64,000 nt of DNA from Paracoccaceae bacterium. Lineage in GTDB: Bacteria > Pseudomonadota > Alphaproteobacteria > Rhodobacterales > Rhodobacteraceae. A model generated the notes under the pieces. The model had not been told where the DNA came from and made no database searches. It saw only the letters and a list, made by a program, of their open reading frames with translations. Where the stretch lies: assembly GCA_007692585.1 (NCBI GenBank), contig REBU01000041.1:44538-108537 (forward strand), given 5' to 3'. How positions within the stretch are numbered: the first letter of the stretch is position 1; every line of letters starts with the position of its first letter. Made by a program: the position numbers and the translations under genes. Shown piece after piece: positions 11,701 through 18,038 of this stretch.

Positions 11701-12092
11701 TTGAAATAGAAATAACTGCCCATCCCGCAGCCCGCGAAGACGCCCACGGGGCCGGGGAAGCCGCGGGGCGGGTGGCCTGCATGCTCGAAAGCTTCCCAGG
11801 CGACCTCAAGGAATTGGCGGTGTTGCGGATCGAGGATCGCGGCATCCTTGGGCGAGAAGCCGAAGGCGTCGGGATCGAAATCGGCAAAGCCTTCGAGCGG
11901 GGCCGCAAAGGGGACGTAATTGACCGCGCGCATCCGCGCGGGGCTCTCGCCTGCGGCCTCCAGCTCCTCGGGGCTGAGGCGGCGGATGCTGGAGCGCCCG
12001 GCGCGCAGATTGTCCCAGAACGCGGCCACTGACGCGGCACCGGGCAGATGCGCGGCCATGCCGATGATGGCGATGTCACTGTCGCGTGTCAT
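5784..12092 (-). CDS. Type I polyketide synthase module, KS-AT-KR-DH-ACP-TE
   Basis: 2102 aa. The ketosynthase has the active Cys at C178 in TACSTSLVAVH and the two histidine motifs VECHGTGTHLGDP and KTNIGHLDTAAG. The acyltransferase has GHSMGE (Ser about 622). The ketoreductase has TGGFGGIG (about 1147) and the S-Y-N set FSSTSTL...DYVAANAYLDA (Tyr about 1302). A hot-dog dehydratase-like domain follows, with VVDEHRTRDGMAVLPGTAY (His about 1389) and HPALMDLATGWAM (Asp about 1557). The ACP serine is about 1769 in LGGHSL, and a type I thioesterase carries GFSGGG (about 1914) and the C-terminal GNHDSM histidine. DH after KR is not the usual module order. It would perform one (or iterative) malonyl-type extension with reduction and dehydration and release the chain by TE. 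Start overlaps the upstream gene by 4 bp. Confidence 0.95.
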   Translation of the reverse strand: MTRDSDIAIIGMAAHLPGAASVAAFWDNLRAGRSSIRRLSPEELEAAGESPARMRAVNYVPFAAPLEGFADFDPDAFGFSPKDAAILDPQHRQFLEVAWEAFEHAGHPPRGFPGPVGVFAGCGMGSYFYFNLCSNPDLVEDVGLFLLRHTGNDKDFLATRVSHVFDLRGPSVNVQTACSTSLVAVHYAVQALLTGECDMALAGGVTIELPQGRGYLFRENEILSPDGQCHAFDHRAQGTVFGSGAGAVVLRRLSDALADGDQIIAVIKGSAINNDGAQKAGYLAPSVEGQARAIAEAHQVAGVDAESISYVECHGTGTHLGDPIEVAALTEGFGTDKRGFCRIGSVKTNIGHLDTAAGVASLIKAACALQHRELPPSLGYASPNPAIDFDASPFVVNDRLTPWQARGPLRAGVNSLGVGGTNAHVVLEEAPAQPPSAPSDWPFQILTLSARSKAALKDAARNLAAHLRAHPDQPLADVAFTLAQGRTGFEHRRVLVAETHAEAADLLDEERPRRVFTHHALDAPQMVFMFPGGGAQYAGMARDLYQTEPVFAEWMDRGLDWLQPRHDHDLRALWLPDTGAEDAANAALTRPSVQLPLIMITEYALAQMFIGWGVTPSLIVGHSMGENVAACLAGVMSFEDCIGLVHLRGKLFDTVPAGGMLSVPLSPDALARYLSPELDLAAINAPELTVISGPEAALAALDARLRADGIEPQRIAIDIAAHSRMLEPILPEFRAYLAGLSLHPPQLPVISNTTGQPLTAAQATDPDYWVQHLRQTVRFSACMETLSAAPNRIYIEMGPGRALSSLAQMPAGVASQQVLCALRHRDEDIADDLYHLGVLGRIWALGGTFDWAQIWGDARRNRVRLPSYPFQRARYFIDPGTAATTAPAPGLERLDDLRDWASQTRWKPAYADCDLDVMRDLDQLAETWLIFADDTGRAAPVIAALRAAGQRVVEVRAGDRFARKSDQLYTLAPEHGQAAYARLLAELIAAGIAPTRIAHFWLVTSGEAFRPGSNFLHRNLEQGFYALTFLAQAMQSENLALPVHLTVVTNGAQARDGEVLRNPEKAMIAGPARVAPRELAGLSCATLDIDASAGVEMLLEELCARPTNSTALIRNAKRYAQQLRAVPLPPDMPDLPEAAHWIITGGFGGIGLTLAETLITRFAARITLVARSPLPPRADWAAWKDRHGPADATSRRIMALERLEALGGAVQAVQADVANIDEMRTALDRATADFGAPYGLIHAAGALHDAPLLAKSTADIESVFAPKLHGLHVIDALLPDGALQVMVLFSSTSTLTAPAGQVDYVAANAYLDAYAQSRIGGKTRVLTLNWGIWAEAGMAADAMAQRLGTLPQAPATPCDLPLIDQMDVDPRGNRRLSLRLDAQAWVVDEHRTRDGMAVLPGTAYLDIAAQALRAQGEIGAFAIEDLYFFRAVTVTDHRALRATLERTGTGYRFSLRSDVTEGGSAGFVLNAQAQLRPEPQPAPAALDLAAISAACPDQRAGPGLASPQEAHLTFGPRWRVLTRLAYGAREGLAHLSLPEQFHSDLTAGHILHPALMDLATGWAMELIPGYGGANLWVPLSYGRVTVWQALPADLVSHARLRSGAEPGFASFDVTIATPDGTVLAEIESFTVKRLSAGSFADAAPIRASEIERDTPDTRTTFSPAEERLREMLALGITPQEGAEAFLRALTLGQSRLIVSSIAPASLCAQLDRAAQRDRLTTRYARPTLATDFIAPRNDVERMLAGFWSDLLGVEEIGVEDDFFDLGGHSLIAVRLFAQIRKTFGVDFPMSVLFEAPTIAACAKIITAATAPEAGPDMAPRSPTPLRRFTHLVAMHEGEGGQRRPFFLVAGMFGNVLNLRHLAMLLGRDRPFYGLQARGLFGGAAPHDRIEDAAADYIAEMRQVQPHGPYLLGGFSGGGITAYEIARQLEAAGESVEIVVLLDTPLPVTPRLSRPDRMLIKLAEFRRKGPGYALEWWRARRAWQGTLAQGPAIDSADAFHNAAIEAAFRSAVAAYQVQPWAGNLVLFRPALDQHWRVTKGAWVSRAKEYVLPDNGWSPFAPQLQVFEVPGNHDSMVLEPNVRVLAAKLRQMIAARSGLGKAAE

Positions 12093-13579
12093 CGGGCAAG
12101 CTCCTTGCCGCTGCGCCCGCGCGGATCATTGATCCGCGCGCCTGCCAGCAATCCGCCACGCGGCAGACCATCGGCCAAATGCGGGGCCTCGGCGCGCTGG
12201 CGGGCGCGGATCTGTTCGGCATGGCCCAGAAGCGCGCCCGCCAGCAGCCATGTCAGCGGGATCAGCGTGGCATTGGGCAAAAGATCGATCAGATTGGCCC
12301 CATGCAACAGCGCAACGATGCCCATAACGCGGGGCACCTGGGCTTTTGGCACGCGCCGATAGAGGCGGTAGAGCGCGAATAGCGGCAGGCATAACAGCCC
12401 GAACGTGCCCAGATAGCCGATCCAGCCATATTGGCCGATGACGATCACCCACATCCCGTCAGAGATGGTCACGATCTCGCCCGAGAGCGGATCGCGGATC
12501 AGATTGCGCCCCCAGCCGCCCCAGCCCACCAGCGGCTTTTCCCAGGCATGGGCCAGCAGCAGGTCTTCATTGTCGAACCGGAATTCCAGCGATTGCGCGC
12601 GTTCGGGCCAGCGCGTGTAGAGATACTCGACCACGGCGCGCGTGGGCAGCAGATCCGCACCGCGCAACAGCGGATAGGTGATCGCCACCAGCGCCATGCC
12701 TGCCGCAACGCGCAACTGCGCGCGCACCGACGCAAAGAGCACCAGCGGCGCCAGCGCCAGCACGAACAAGCGTGCGCCCATGCTCTTGCACAGCCACAGG
12801 ATCACCAGCAGGTAGAGCGCGATGGCCAGTTTCTGCAGGCGCTCAGCGGGTTGGGCCTCGCGCAGGAAATAGAGCGCGCTGAGCCCCGCGGTCGCCGCGA
12901 AAAACGCCACCCACAGCCCGTGGGGCATGAAGACGATGGGGCGGAAGCCGCCCTCGCGCATCATCTGTGCGAAATCATGCTGGAAGAAGCCGTAGATATT
13001 GGTGTGCAGCTGCGGGCTGAAGCGGACTTCATAGAGCATCGGCACCGAATAGATCAGCCCGGCAATCACCAGCGCGCGCAGGACTTCGCGCAGCGCGGCT
13101 TCCGAGGCGAGCAGCTGGCGGGCCATGATGAAGGGCAACAGCAGAATGATCGCGCGCACCAGCGCTGAGATGGAATCATAGACCCGCATCCCCGGCAGGA
13201 CGGTCACCTCTTCCAGCGCAAGTTGCATGCGACCAAGCTGGACATGGCCATAGACCAGCGAGTCGGTATTGGTGAAGACCGAGGCCACTGGCGCGGCGAT
13301 CAGCAGCGCAAGGAAGACCCGCGCCAAGACGCCGTCAGGCAGGACCGCAAAGCGCAGGCGCGCGACCATGATCGCCAGGACAAAGGCCGTCAGGTTGGGG
13401 ATCGACACCTTGTCGAAGGCGGGGATCATCGGCAAGTTGAATTCGGTCAACTCAGGCAGAAGCATGTAGCCCCCGAGGATCGCCCAGATGAAGGCGCGTT
13501 CGGGCGGCATTTTGCGAAACATCCACCAGATCGCGAGCGGCCAGAGCAACAAAACCGTATAGGCGATGACATTGGGCAT
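12089..13579 (-). CDS. Wzy / O-antigen ligase-like polytopic membrane protein
   Basis: 496 aa integral membrane protein with about ten hydrophobic segments, starting directly with a membrane helix (VIAYTVLLLWPLAIWWMF). The long central loop between later helices and the stretch of TM helices on both sides are the pattern of O-antigen ligase/polymerase (Wzy_C) proteins; no sequence motif strong enough to tell polymerase from ligase is visible. The C-terminal tail (about 30 aa) is charged and cytosolic. Its stop overlaps the PKS start as ATGA, and a Wzz-type gene lies 18 bp upstream. Inference: polymerises or transfers a lipid-linked glycan on the periplasmic face, as part of the same product pathway as the NRPS-PKS. 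Confidence 0.75.
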   Translation of the reverse strand: MPNVIAYTVLLLWPLAIWWMFRKMPPERAFIWAILGGYMLLPELTEFNLPMIPAFDKVSIPNLTAFVLAIMVARLRFAVLPDGVLARVFLALLIAAPVASVFTNTDSLVYGHVQLGRMQLALEEVTVLPGMRVYDSISALVRAIILLLPFIMARQLLASEAALREVLRALVIAGLIYSVPMLYEVRFSPQLHTNIYGFFQHDFAQMMREGGFRPIVFMPHGLWVAFFAATAGLSALYFLREAQPAERLQKLAIALYLLVILWLCKSMGARLFVLALAPLVLFASVRAQLRVAAGMALVAITYPLLRGADLLPTRAVVEYLYTRWPERAQSLEFRFDNEDLLLAHAWEKPLVGWGGWGRNLIRDPLSGEIVTISDGMWVIVIGQYGWIGYLGTFGLLCLPLFALYRLYRRVPKAQVPRVMGIVALLHGANLIDLLPNATLIPLTWLLAGALLGHAEQIRARQRAEAPHLADGLPRGGLLAGARINDPRGRSGKELAR

Positions 13580-13597
13580 GATCGAACGCGCCCCGCT

Positions 13598-14878
13598 CTA
13601 TCTCGGGGACAGGGTCAGGATGGCCAGCAGTGTCAGCACCACGGCCCCTGCGATGGCGCCCCATTGCAACCGCGTGCGGCGGCGCTCGGCAGGCAGCACC
13701 AGTGCTGGCAGCACGAGCACAGGGCGCATCCCCAGTTCGCGCTGCACTTGTGCTGTGCTGCGCAACGCCGGGCGCAACACTTCGTAGCTGAAGGCGGCCA
13801 GAACAGCGAGCAGCCCACCCGCGATCACTGCCAGACGCGCGATCTGCCGCTTGGAGCGCGTGATGGCGAATTGCGGGGCAGTGGCTTGTTCAACGATCTC
13901 GAAGGTGGCGCTGCGCGAATCCGCTTCGAGCCGCAGCGCGGCTTCGGCTGCGGCAACCTGCCCGGCCACATCGCTGATGCGGTCCTGCAGACGGGCTTCG
14001 CGTTCGCCAAACATGCCCAGCACGCGCTCGGCTTCGGCGACGCTCTGGAAAAACGGCTCGAATTCGGTTTGGCGCTGTTCCAGCCGAGCGAGTTCGGAGC
14101 GGCGCACGCTGAGGGTTTCACGCAGCTGCACCTGGCGGCGCGGCGAAACATTCTGTGCGCTCAGCCCTTCCAGCTCGGCCTCGGCGGCGTCGATTTCGCT
14201 GCGCGTGGTTTCCATCGCGTCGATCAGGCGAGCCAGCTCGGCGCGGCGCATCTCGGCGCTGAAGGACATGACATTTGCGTTCTCGGTGCTGAAGGCGCGG
14301 GCCTCGGCGCGCAGGGCGTCAAGCTCGGCGGCAAGCCGCGCTTCCTCGGTTCGCAGAAAGTCCAGCGTCTGCTGCGCCCGGGCCGTGCGCCCCGCACCGG
14401 TTTCCTGCACCACGATCTGCGCGAGTTCATTGGCAATCGCGGCGGATGTCTCGCCCGACGGCGCGCGCACCATGATCACCATCGACGCCAGTGCGCCGTC
14501 CGAGCCGAAGCCCACATTCACGGCGGCTTGCGACAGAAGGGTGATCGACTGGCGCATCATCTCGGCGCGTTGCTGCGCGGGCAGGGCCATGAACAGCCCG
14601 TAATCATCGGCAATGCGCAGCATGTTCTCGCGCGAGGTCAGGCGTTGCTCGATCAGCTGCATCAGCCGCGCGGAGGATCCCGCAGGCGTGCCGCGCACAG
14701 CGTCTTCCGAGACCGATTCGACCCGCGTCGACAGGATCGCCACGGCCTGAAACACAGGCGTATTGCGCAACGCGATGAACACCCCGATGCACAGCCCCAA
14801 CCCCAGCCCGAGCAGGATGACGGGCCAGCGCCGCCGCAAGAAGTCGTAAAATTCCTGAAAAGATTGGATCGGACCCAT
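13598..14878 (-). CDS. Wzz/GumC-type polysaccharide chain-length (co-polymerase) protein
   Basis: 426 aa. Two membrane helices, one near residues 18-38 (WPVILLGLGLGLCIGVFIAL) and one near 345-365, flank a long periplasmic region rich in Ala/Glu/Arg heptads (about 165-330) that should form coiled coil, the standard polysaccharide co-polymerase architecture. A further hydrophobic segment ends the protein, so there may be three membrane segments. There is no fused kinase domain; the next gene upstream encodes a separate CpsD-like ATPase. It would set chain length together with the Wzy-like protein encoded 18 bp downstream. No clear Shine-Dalgarno sequence precedes the ATG at 14878, so the start is the least certain part. 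Confidence 0.85.
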   Translation of the reverse strand: MGPIQSFQEFYDFLRRRWPVILLGLGLGLCIGVFIALRNTPVFQAVAILSTRVESVSEDAVRGTPAGSSARLMQLIEQRLTSRENMLRIADDYGLFMALPAQQRAEMMRQSITLLSQAAVNVGFGSDGALASMVIMVRAPSGETSAAIANELAQIVVQETGAGRTARAQQTLDFLRTEEARLAAELDALRAEARAFSTENANVMSFSAEMRRAELARLIDAMETTRSEIDAAEAELEGLSAQNVSPRRQVQLRETLSVRRSELARLEQRQTEFEPFFQSVAEAERVLGMFGEREARLQDRISDVAGQVAAAEAALRLEADSRSATFEIVEQATAPQFAITRSKRQIARLAVIAGGLLAVLAAFSYEVLRPALRSTAQVQRELGMRPVLVLPALVLPAERRRTRLQWGAIAGAVVLTLLAILTLSPR

Positions 14879-14911
14879 GGAAGGAGTGCTTTCACGCAGT
14901 TCTGGCAGGCA

Positions 14912-15787
14912 TCAGACGAGTTCCCCACCACTGTAGTTGTTCAGGATCACCCCGAGAAATTCCGCCTGTCCGCTCAGCAGACGTTCACATTCCGCCATTT
15001 CCGCGGTCGAGCTGCGCTGACTGTCGGCCACGAGCAGCATGGCGTCGAGATGGCCGCACATCGCCAGTGCCATATCCCCGCCCAGCATCGGCGGCAGATC
15101 GCAGATGATCAGGTCGGGCGCGTAGCTGTCGTGCAGATCCGCGAGGGTCACGGCCAGATCATCCGCTGAAAACTGTGTGCTCAGCGCCATATCCCCGGCG
15201 GGTTGGCCGACGGCCAGCGCAACCGTATCCGTCAGGCGTTGTAGCGCGGCGTCGGGACCGACGAGGCCCGACAACAGGTCAAGCACCGGGTTTTGCGGGG
15301 TTATTTCGAAATATCGGTGCAGACCGGGCGCCCGCAGGTTCAGGTCCAGTCCGATGACGCGCAGATCGCCGCGCCGCGCCATCGACGCGATCAGCCCCGC
15401 TGCGACAAAGGATGTCCCCGCACCACTGCGCGGCGCGCTCACCCCGAGGCTGACCATCTGGCGGCTGCGGAATGTCTGAACAAGCTGCGTGCGCAAAACG
15501 TCGAAACGCCCGATGATGTCTGAGCTGCGCGCCTGCAGATTAAATTCGACCACCCGCGCGTCCGGCGCCGGGTCGCGGCTATGGTCCCCGAGCGCGGCCC
15601 AGTTCTCGTCGATGCAGGAGCGCCGATGCGCGATCGCAGCGCGCTCCTGGGCAGAGCGGCGCATGTCGCGATGCCCCGACAGCGCAAGGCTGGGGCGCGG
15701 TGGGCTTGTTGCGCCACGCGCTTGGCCCTCGGGGCTTGCTTGCTCCCCAAGGTTCATGAATTTTTCCAGACGGCGCGTGTCGACCAT
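14912..15787 (-). CDS. CpsD/ExoP-like MinD-type ATPase lacking the Walker A lysine
   Basis: 291 aa, chosen from the ATG at 15787 with AGAGA just upstream; an in-frame extension to 15925 exists but its residues are not family-like. The fold is that of BY-kinase/MinD ATPases: LGVSAPRSGAGTSFVAAG at 114-131 in the Walker A position, VIGLDLNLRAPGLHRYF (Walker A') at 144-160 and LIICDLPPML (Walker B) at 226-235. The Walker A site reads G-A-G-T-S where active members have G-x-G-K-[ST], so T125 replaces the catalytic lysine (codon ACA). No C-terminal tyrosine cluster is present. It is the first gene of the operon, 33 bp ahead of the Wzz-type gene, its expected partner. ATP hydrolysis or kinase activity is doubtful; a structural or regulatory role is more likely. 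Confidence 0.8.
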   Translation of the reverse strand: MVDTRRLEKFMNLGEQASPEGQARGATSPPRPSLALSGHRDMRRSAQERAAIAHRRSCIDENWAALGDHSRDPAPDARVVEFNLQARSSDIIGRFDVLRTQLVQTFRSRQMVSLGVSAPRSGAGTSFVAAGLIASMARRGDLRVIGLDLNLRAPGLHRYFEITPQNPVLDLLSGLVGPDAALQRLTDTVALAVGQPAGDMALSTQFSADDLAVTLADLHDSYAPDLIICDLPPMLGGDMALAMCGHLDAMLLVADSQRSSTAEMAECERLLSGQAEFLGVILNNYSGGELV

Positions 15788-15893
15788 TCTCTGACCAGTT
15801 TCCAACAGAGGGGCGTAGTTACCGGATTGTTTCCGACCCTTCACATAGTAACCGCTAATCGTGCAGTTTGACGACCAGATTAGGGCGAAAGCA

Positions 15894-15912
15894 AGGCGAC
15901 ATGACGTCGCCT
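15894..15912 (-). terminator. Hairpin between lolA and the NRPS-PKS/EPS operon
   Basis: A perfect 7-bp stem (AGGCGAC / GTCGCCT) with a 5-nt loop lies about 60 bp after the lolA stop and about 105 bp before the first gene of the operon. On the minus strand it is followed by TTGCTTTC, only weakly T-rich. It may end lolA transcription or act in the leader of the next operon. Confidence 0.4.
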
Positions 15913-15972
15913 GCATGCAAAACATGCCAATGCTCGAAAGGGCGCGCGCGCCGCGTCAGCTCTGTCGGGGTG

Positions 15973-16578
15973 TCAGCGACGCCGCGAATCGGCTTCCGCC
16001 GTAATGTTGAATAAGCGCGCCGAGAGGGTTGTTCCGAACTGCATGTTGCCCAGAATGACCGTCGTTTCCGCGCCCGTATCGTCGCGGATGATCCATTGCC
16101 GCAGCTCGGTCGGATTGGCCGAAAACACCAAGCGGATGGAACCGAATTGCGGGTTTTCAGGGTCTTGAGCGATCACGGTGGTGGTCGCGCCGTCATCGGT
16201 ATGGCCCACGACCATGCGGCGGTTCTGGAAATTGACATTCTGTTCCAGAATCAGGTTCAGCGGGGTCTGGCGCAGCGGATACTGGCTTGGTCCCTGATTG
16301 GACCGCCCGTCAAAGATCGCCACCTGACCACCGCCTGCCATGACCAGCGAGCGATCGGGCGGGTCATATTCGAACCGTACGCGGCCAGGGCGGCGGATGA
16401 ACACGCGCCCGGTCGAGATCGTTCCATCCGGGTTGATCTGCGTGAAATCCCCCTGCGCGGTAGAAAAGCTGTTGAAATAGCGCGAGATTTCATCCAGCGG
16501 GATGCGCTGCCCGAAGGCAGGGCTGGCCAGCGCGAAGGCAGGCAGGGAGAAAAGGAGGAAGCGGCGCGATATCGTCAT
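15973..16578 (-). CDS. lolA: LolA-type outer-membrane lipoprotein carrier protein
   Basis: 201 aa, near the usual LolA length. The N-terminus (MTISRRFLLFSLPAFALASPAFG) is a signal peptide with an AFG-type cleavage site at about residue 23. The mature part has the LolA features: FSTAQGDFTQ, GRVFIRRPGRVRFEYDPP, LVMAGGGQVAIFD and the late RLVFSANPTELRQWIIRD block. LolA shuttles lipoproteins across the periplasm to the outer membrane. AAGGG is placed correctly before the ATG at 16578. It stands alone here, divergent from the TRAP receptor gene. Confidence 0.92.
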   Translation of the reverse strand: MTISRRFLLFSLPAFALASPAFGQRIPLDEISRYFNSFSTAQGDFTQINPDGTISTGRVFIRRPGRVRFEYDPPDRSLVMAGGGQVAIFDGRSNQGPSQYPLRQTPLNLILEQNVNFQNRRMVVGHTDDGATTTVIAQDPENPQFGSIRLVFSANPTELRQWIIRDDTGAETTVILGNMQFGTTLSARLFNITAEADSRRR

Positions 16579-16928
16579 GCGCCCTTAAATAGCGGTTTTT
16601 GCCCTGCGCGGAAGCCTTGATCTGCTCACAGGCGCTACACAAGGCAGAGAGTCGCCGAAAACGCGGCCCCGGCCCTGTCCCACAGGTCGCCATCCTGCGC
16701 TCGGAACCGGGGTGTTTCGCGAGTGATGTGTAGGGAGTGACACACGGCAACGGGATAATGTGTCGAATTATACCCATCGGTCCGCCCGAGTTCCGATTGG
16801 TCGCGCGAATGCCCTTCCCGGCCTTGCTTTTTGTGACCGGCATCGCTTCAGTCCCGCCAGTGCCCTGCAGACCCCGGAGGGGGGGCTGCTGCGGGCCTGC
16901 AACAACGCAAAACAAAGGGGAGGTCCCA
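16579..16928. other. 350-bp divergent intergenic region (lolA / TAXI receptor)
   Basis: No credible coding frame. The region must hold the promoters of lolA (leftwards) and of the TRAP receptor gene (rightwards). Visible structure is limited: GTGT-N8-ACAC near 16727-16743, a GATAAT hexamer near 16754 without a good -35 partner, and a GC-rich dyad (GCAGACCCCGG / GGGGGCTGC) in the receptor leader near 16866-16890. None is a confident regulatory site. Confidence 0.5.
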
Positions 16929-17906
16929 ATGCGTTTCACCAATTTCGCGGCTTTGGCCGCTGCGTCCTTCATGGCTGTCTCTGTGGCTTCGGCACAGGAC
17001 CGTGACGGCTGGCCGTCCGATCTGACTGTCGGCACGGCAAGCCAGGGCGGCGTTTACTTCGTTTACGGCAACGGCCTGGCCGGGTTTCTGGGCGAAGAGC
17101 TGGGGCTGAACGCCTCGGGCGAAGTCACTGGCGGCCCGGTGCAGAATGTCACGCTCACGCAGATGGGCGATCATGATATCGGTCTGGTCACGATGGGCCC
17201 GGCTTTCGAGGCCTGGAATGGCGAGAGCGAGCTGGCCCCCGGCCTGCCGCATAGCGATATCCGCGCGCTTTTCCCGATGTATGAAACCCCCTTTCAGGGC
17301 GTCGCGCTGCGCTCGAGCGGCATCACCTCGGTCAGTGACTTTGAAGGCAAGCGCGTCGGCGTCGGCCCTGCAGGCGGCACGCCCGGCACTTATTGGCCGC
17401 GCTTCCTGAACACGCTCGGGATCAATGCGACGATTTCGAATGCAGGGGCCGCGGATACGGCCGGCCAGCTGAAGGATGGTCTGGTCGATGCCTTCGTCTT
17501 TGCCGCCGGTCTGCCGATTGGCGCGTTTTCGCAGCTGGTTGCGGAATCGGATGTGGTGCTTTTCGGCTTCACTGAGGGCGAGCTGGCGCAGATCCTCGAA
17601 GCGCATCCCGAAGTGTCGGAATTCACCATCCCGGCGGGCACTTACACCACGCAGGAAGACGACCAGATGTCGGTTGCGATGTGGAACTATGCGATTGCGC
17701 ATGCCGACATGCCCGAAAGCCTGGCCTATGAGATCACGCGCCTTGTGATGGAAAACAACGACCGCATGCTGCAGATCCATGCCGCAGCGGCGGCGACGCT
17801 GCCGGAAAATGCCGTGCCCAATAACGGCTTCCTGCCGTTCCATCCCGGCGCCGTGCGGTATTTCGAGGAAATCGGGATCGAAATCCCAGAAGACCTGCGG
17901 GGCTGA
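16929..17906 (+). CDS. TAXI-family TRAP transporter solute-binding protein
   Basis: 325 aa from the ATG at 16929, preceded by GGGGAGG. Residues 1-23 (MRFTNFAALAAASFMAVSVASAQ) are a signal peptide ending A-S-A. The mature protein has the TAXI receptor signatures: LTVGTASQGGVYFVYG near the N-terminus, the later RVGVGPAGGTPGTYW, and LKDGLVDAFVFAAGLPIGAF. TAXI receptors capture small organic anions or amino acids in the periplasm and hand them to the membrane part; the ligand cannot be read from sequence. The permease gene begins 132 bp downstream after a hairpin terminator, an arrangement that gives more receptor than permease. Confidence 0.92.
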   Translation: MRFTNFAALAAASFMAVSVASAQDRDGWPSDLTVGTASQGGVYFVYGNGLAGFLGEELGLNASGEVTGGPVQNVTLTQMGDHDIGLVTMGPAFEAWNGESELAPGLPHSDIRALFPMYETPFQGVALRSSGITSVSDFEGKRVGVGPAGGTPGTYWPRFLNTLGINATISNAGAADTAGQLKDGLVDAFVFAAGLPIGAFSQLVAESDVVLFGFTEGELAQILEAHPEVSEFTIPAGTYTTQEDDQMSVAMWNYAIAHADMPESLAYEITRLVMENNDRMLQIHAAAAATLPENAVPNNGFLPFHPGAVRYFEEIGIEIPEDLRG

Positions 17907-17931
17907 TCCTGCGGGAGCGCTGAAACAGACC

Positions 17932-17962
17932 GGTCAGTGCGCCTGCGCGCTCTGACCTTTTT
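17932..17962 (+). terminator. Hairpin terminator/attenuator between TAXI receptor and permease
   Basis: GGTCAGTGCGC (17932-17942) pairs with GCGCTCTGACC (17947-17957) with one mismatch and a 4-nt loop, followed by TTTTT. It lies 25 bp after the receptor stop and 76 bp before the permease start, so it probably works as a partial terminator. Confidence 0.75.
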
Positions 17963-18038
17963 CGCAAATGGCGATGGTTGCCGCCCTGAAATAGGCAAAG
18001 CCCGCGCCTGATGCGTCATCCATGGATCGGGGGGGAAC

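Noticed and set aside
13598..15787. A split BY-kinase gene (Wzz part and kinase part separated by a frameshift)
   Set aside because: Both genes have their own family-like starts and ends; separate CapA/CapB-type genes are normal.
15788..15925. N-terminal extension of the CpsD-like protein
   Set aside because: The extra 46 residues are not family-like and a better start with AGAGA is at 15787.
16737..16928. Extended N-terminus of the TAXI receptor
   Set aside because: The added residues lack family likeness, while the ATG at 16929 gives a proper signal peptide and has GGGGAGG upstream.
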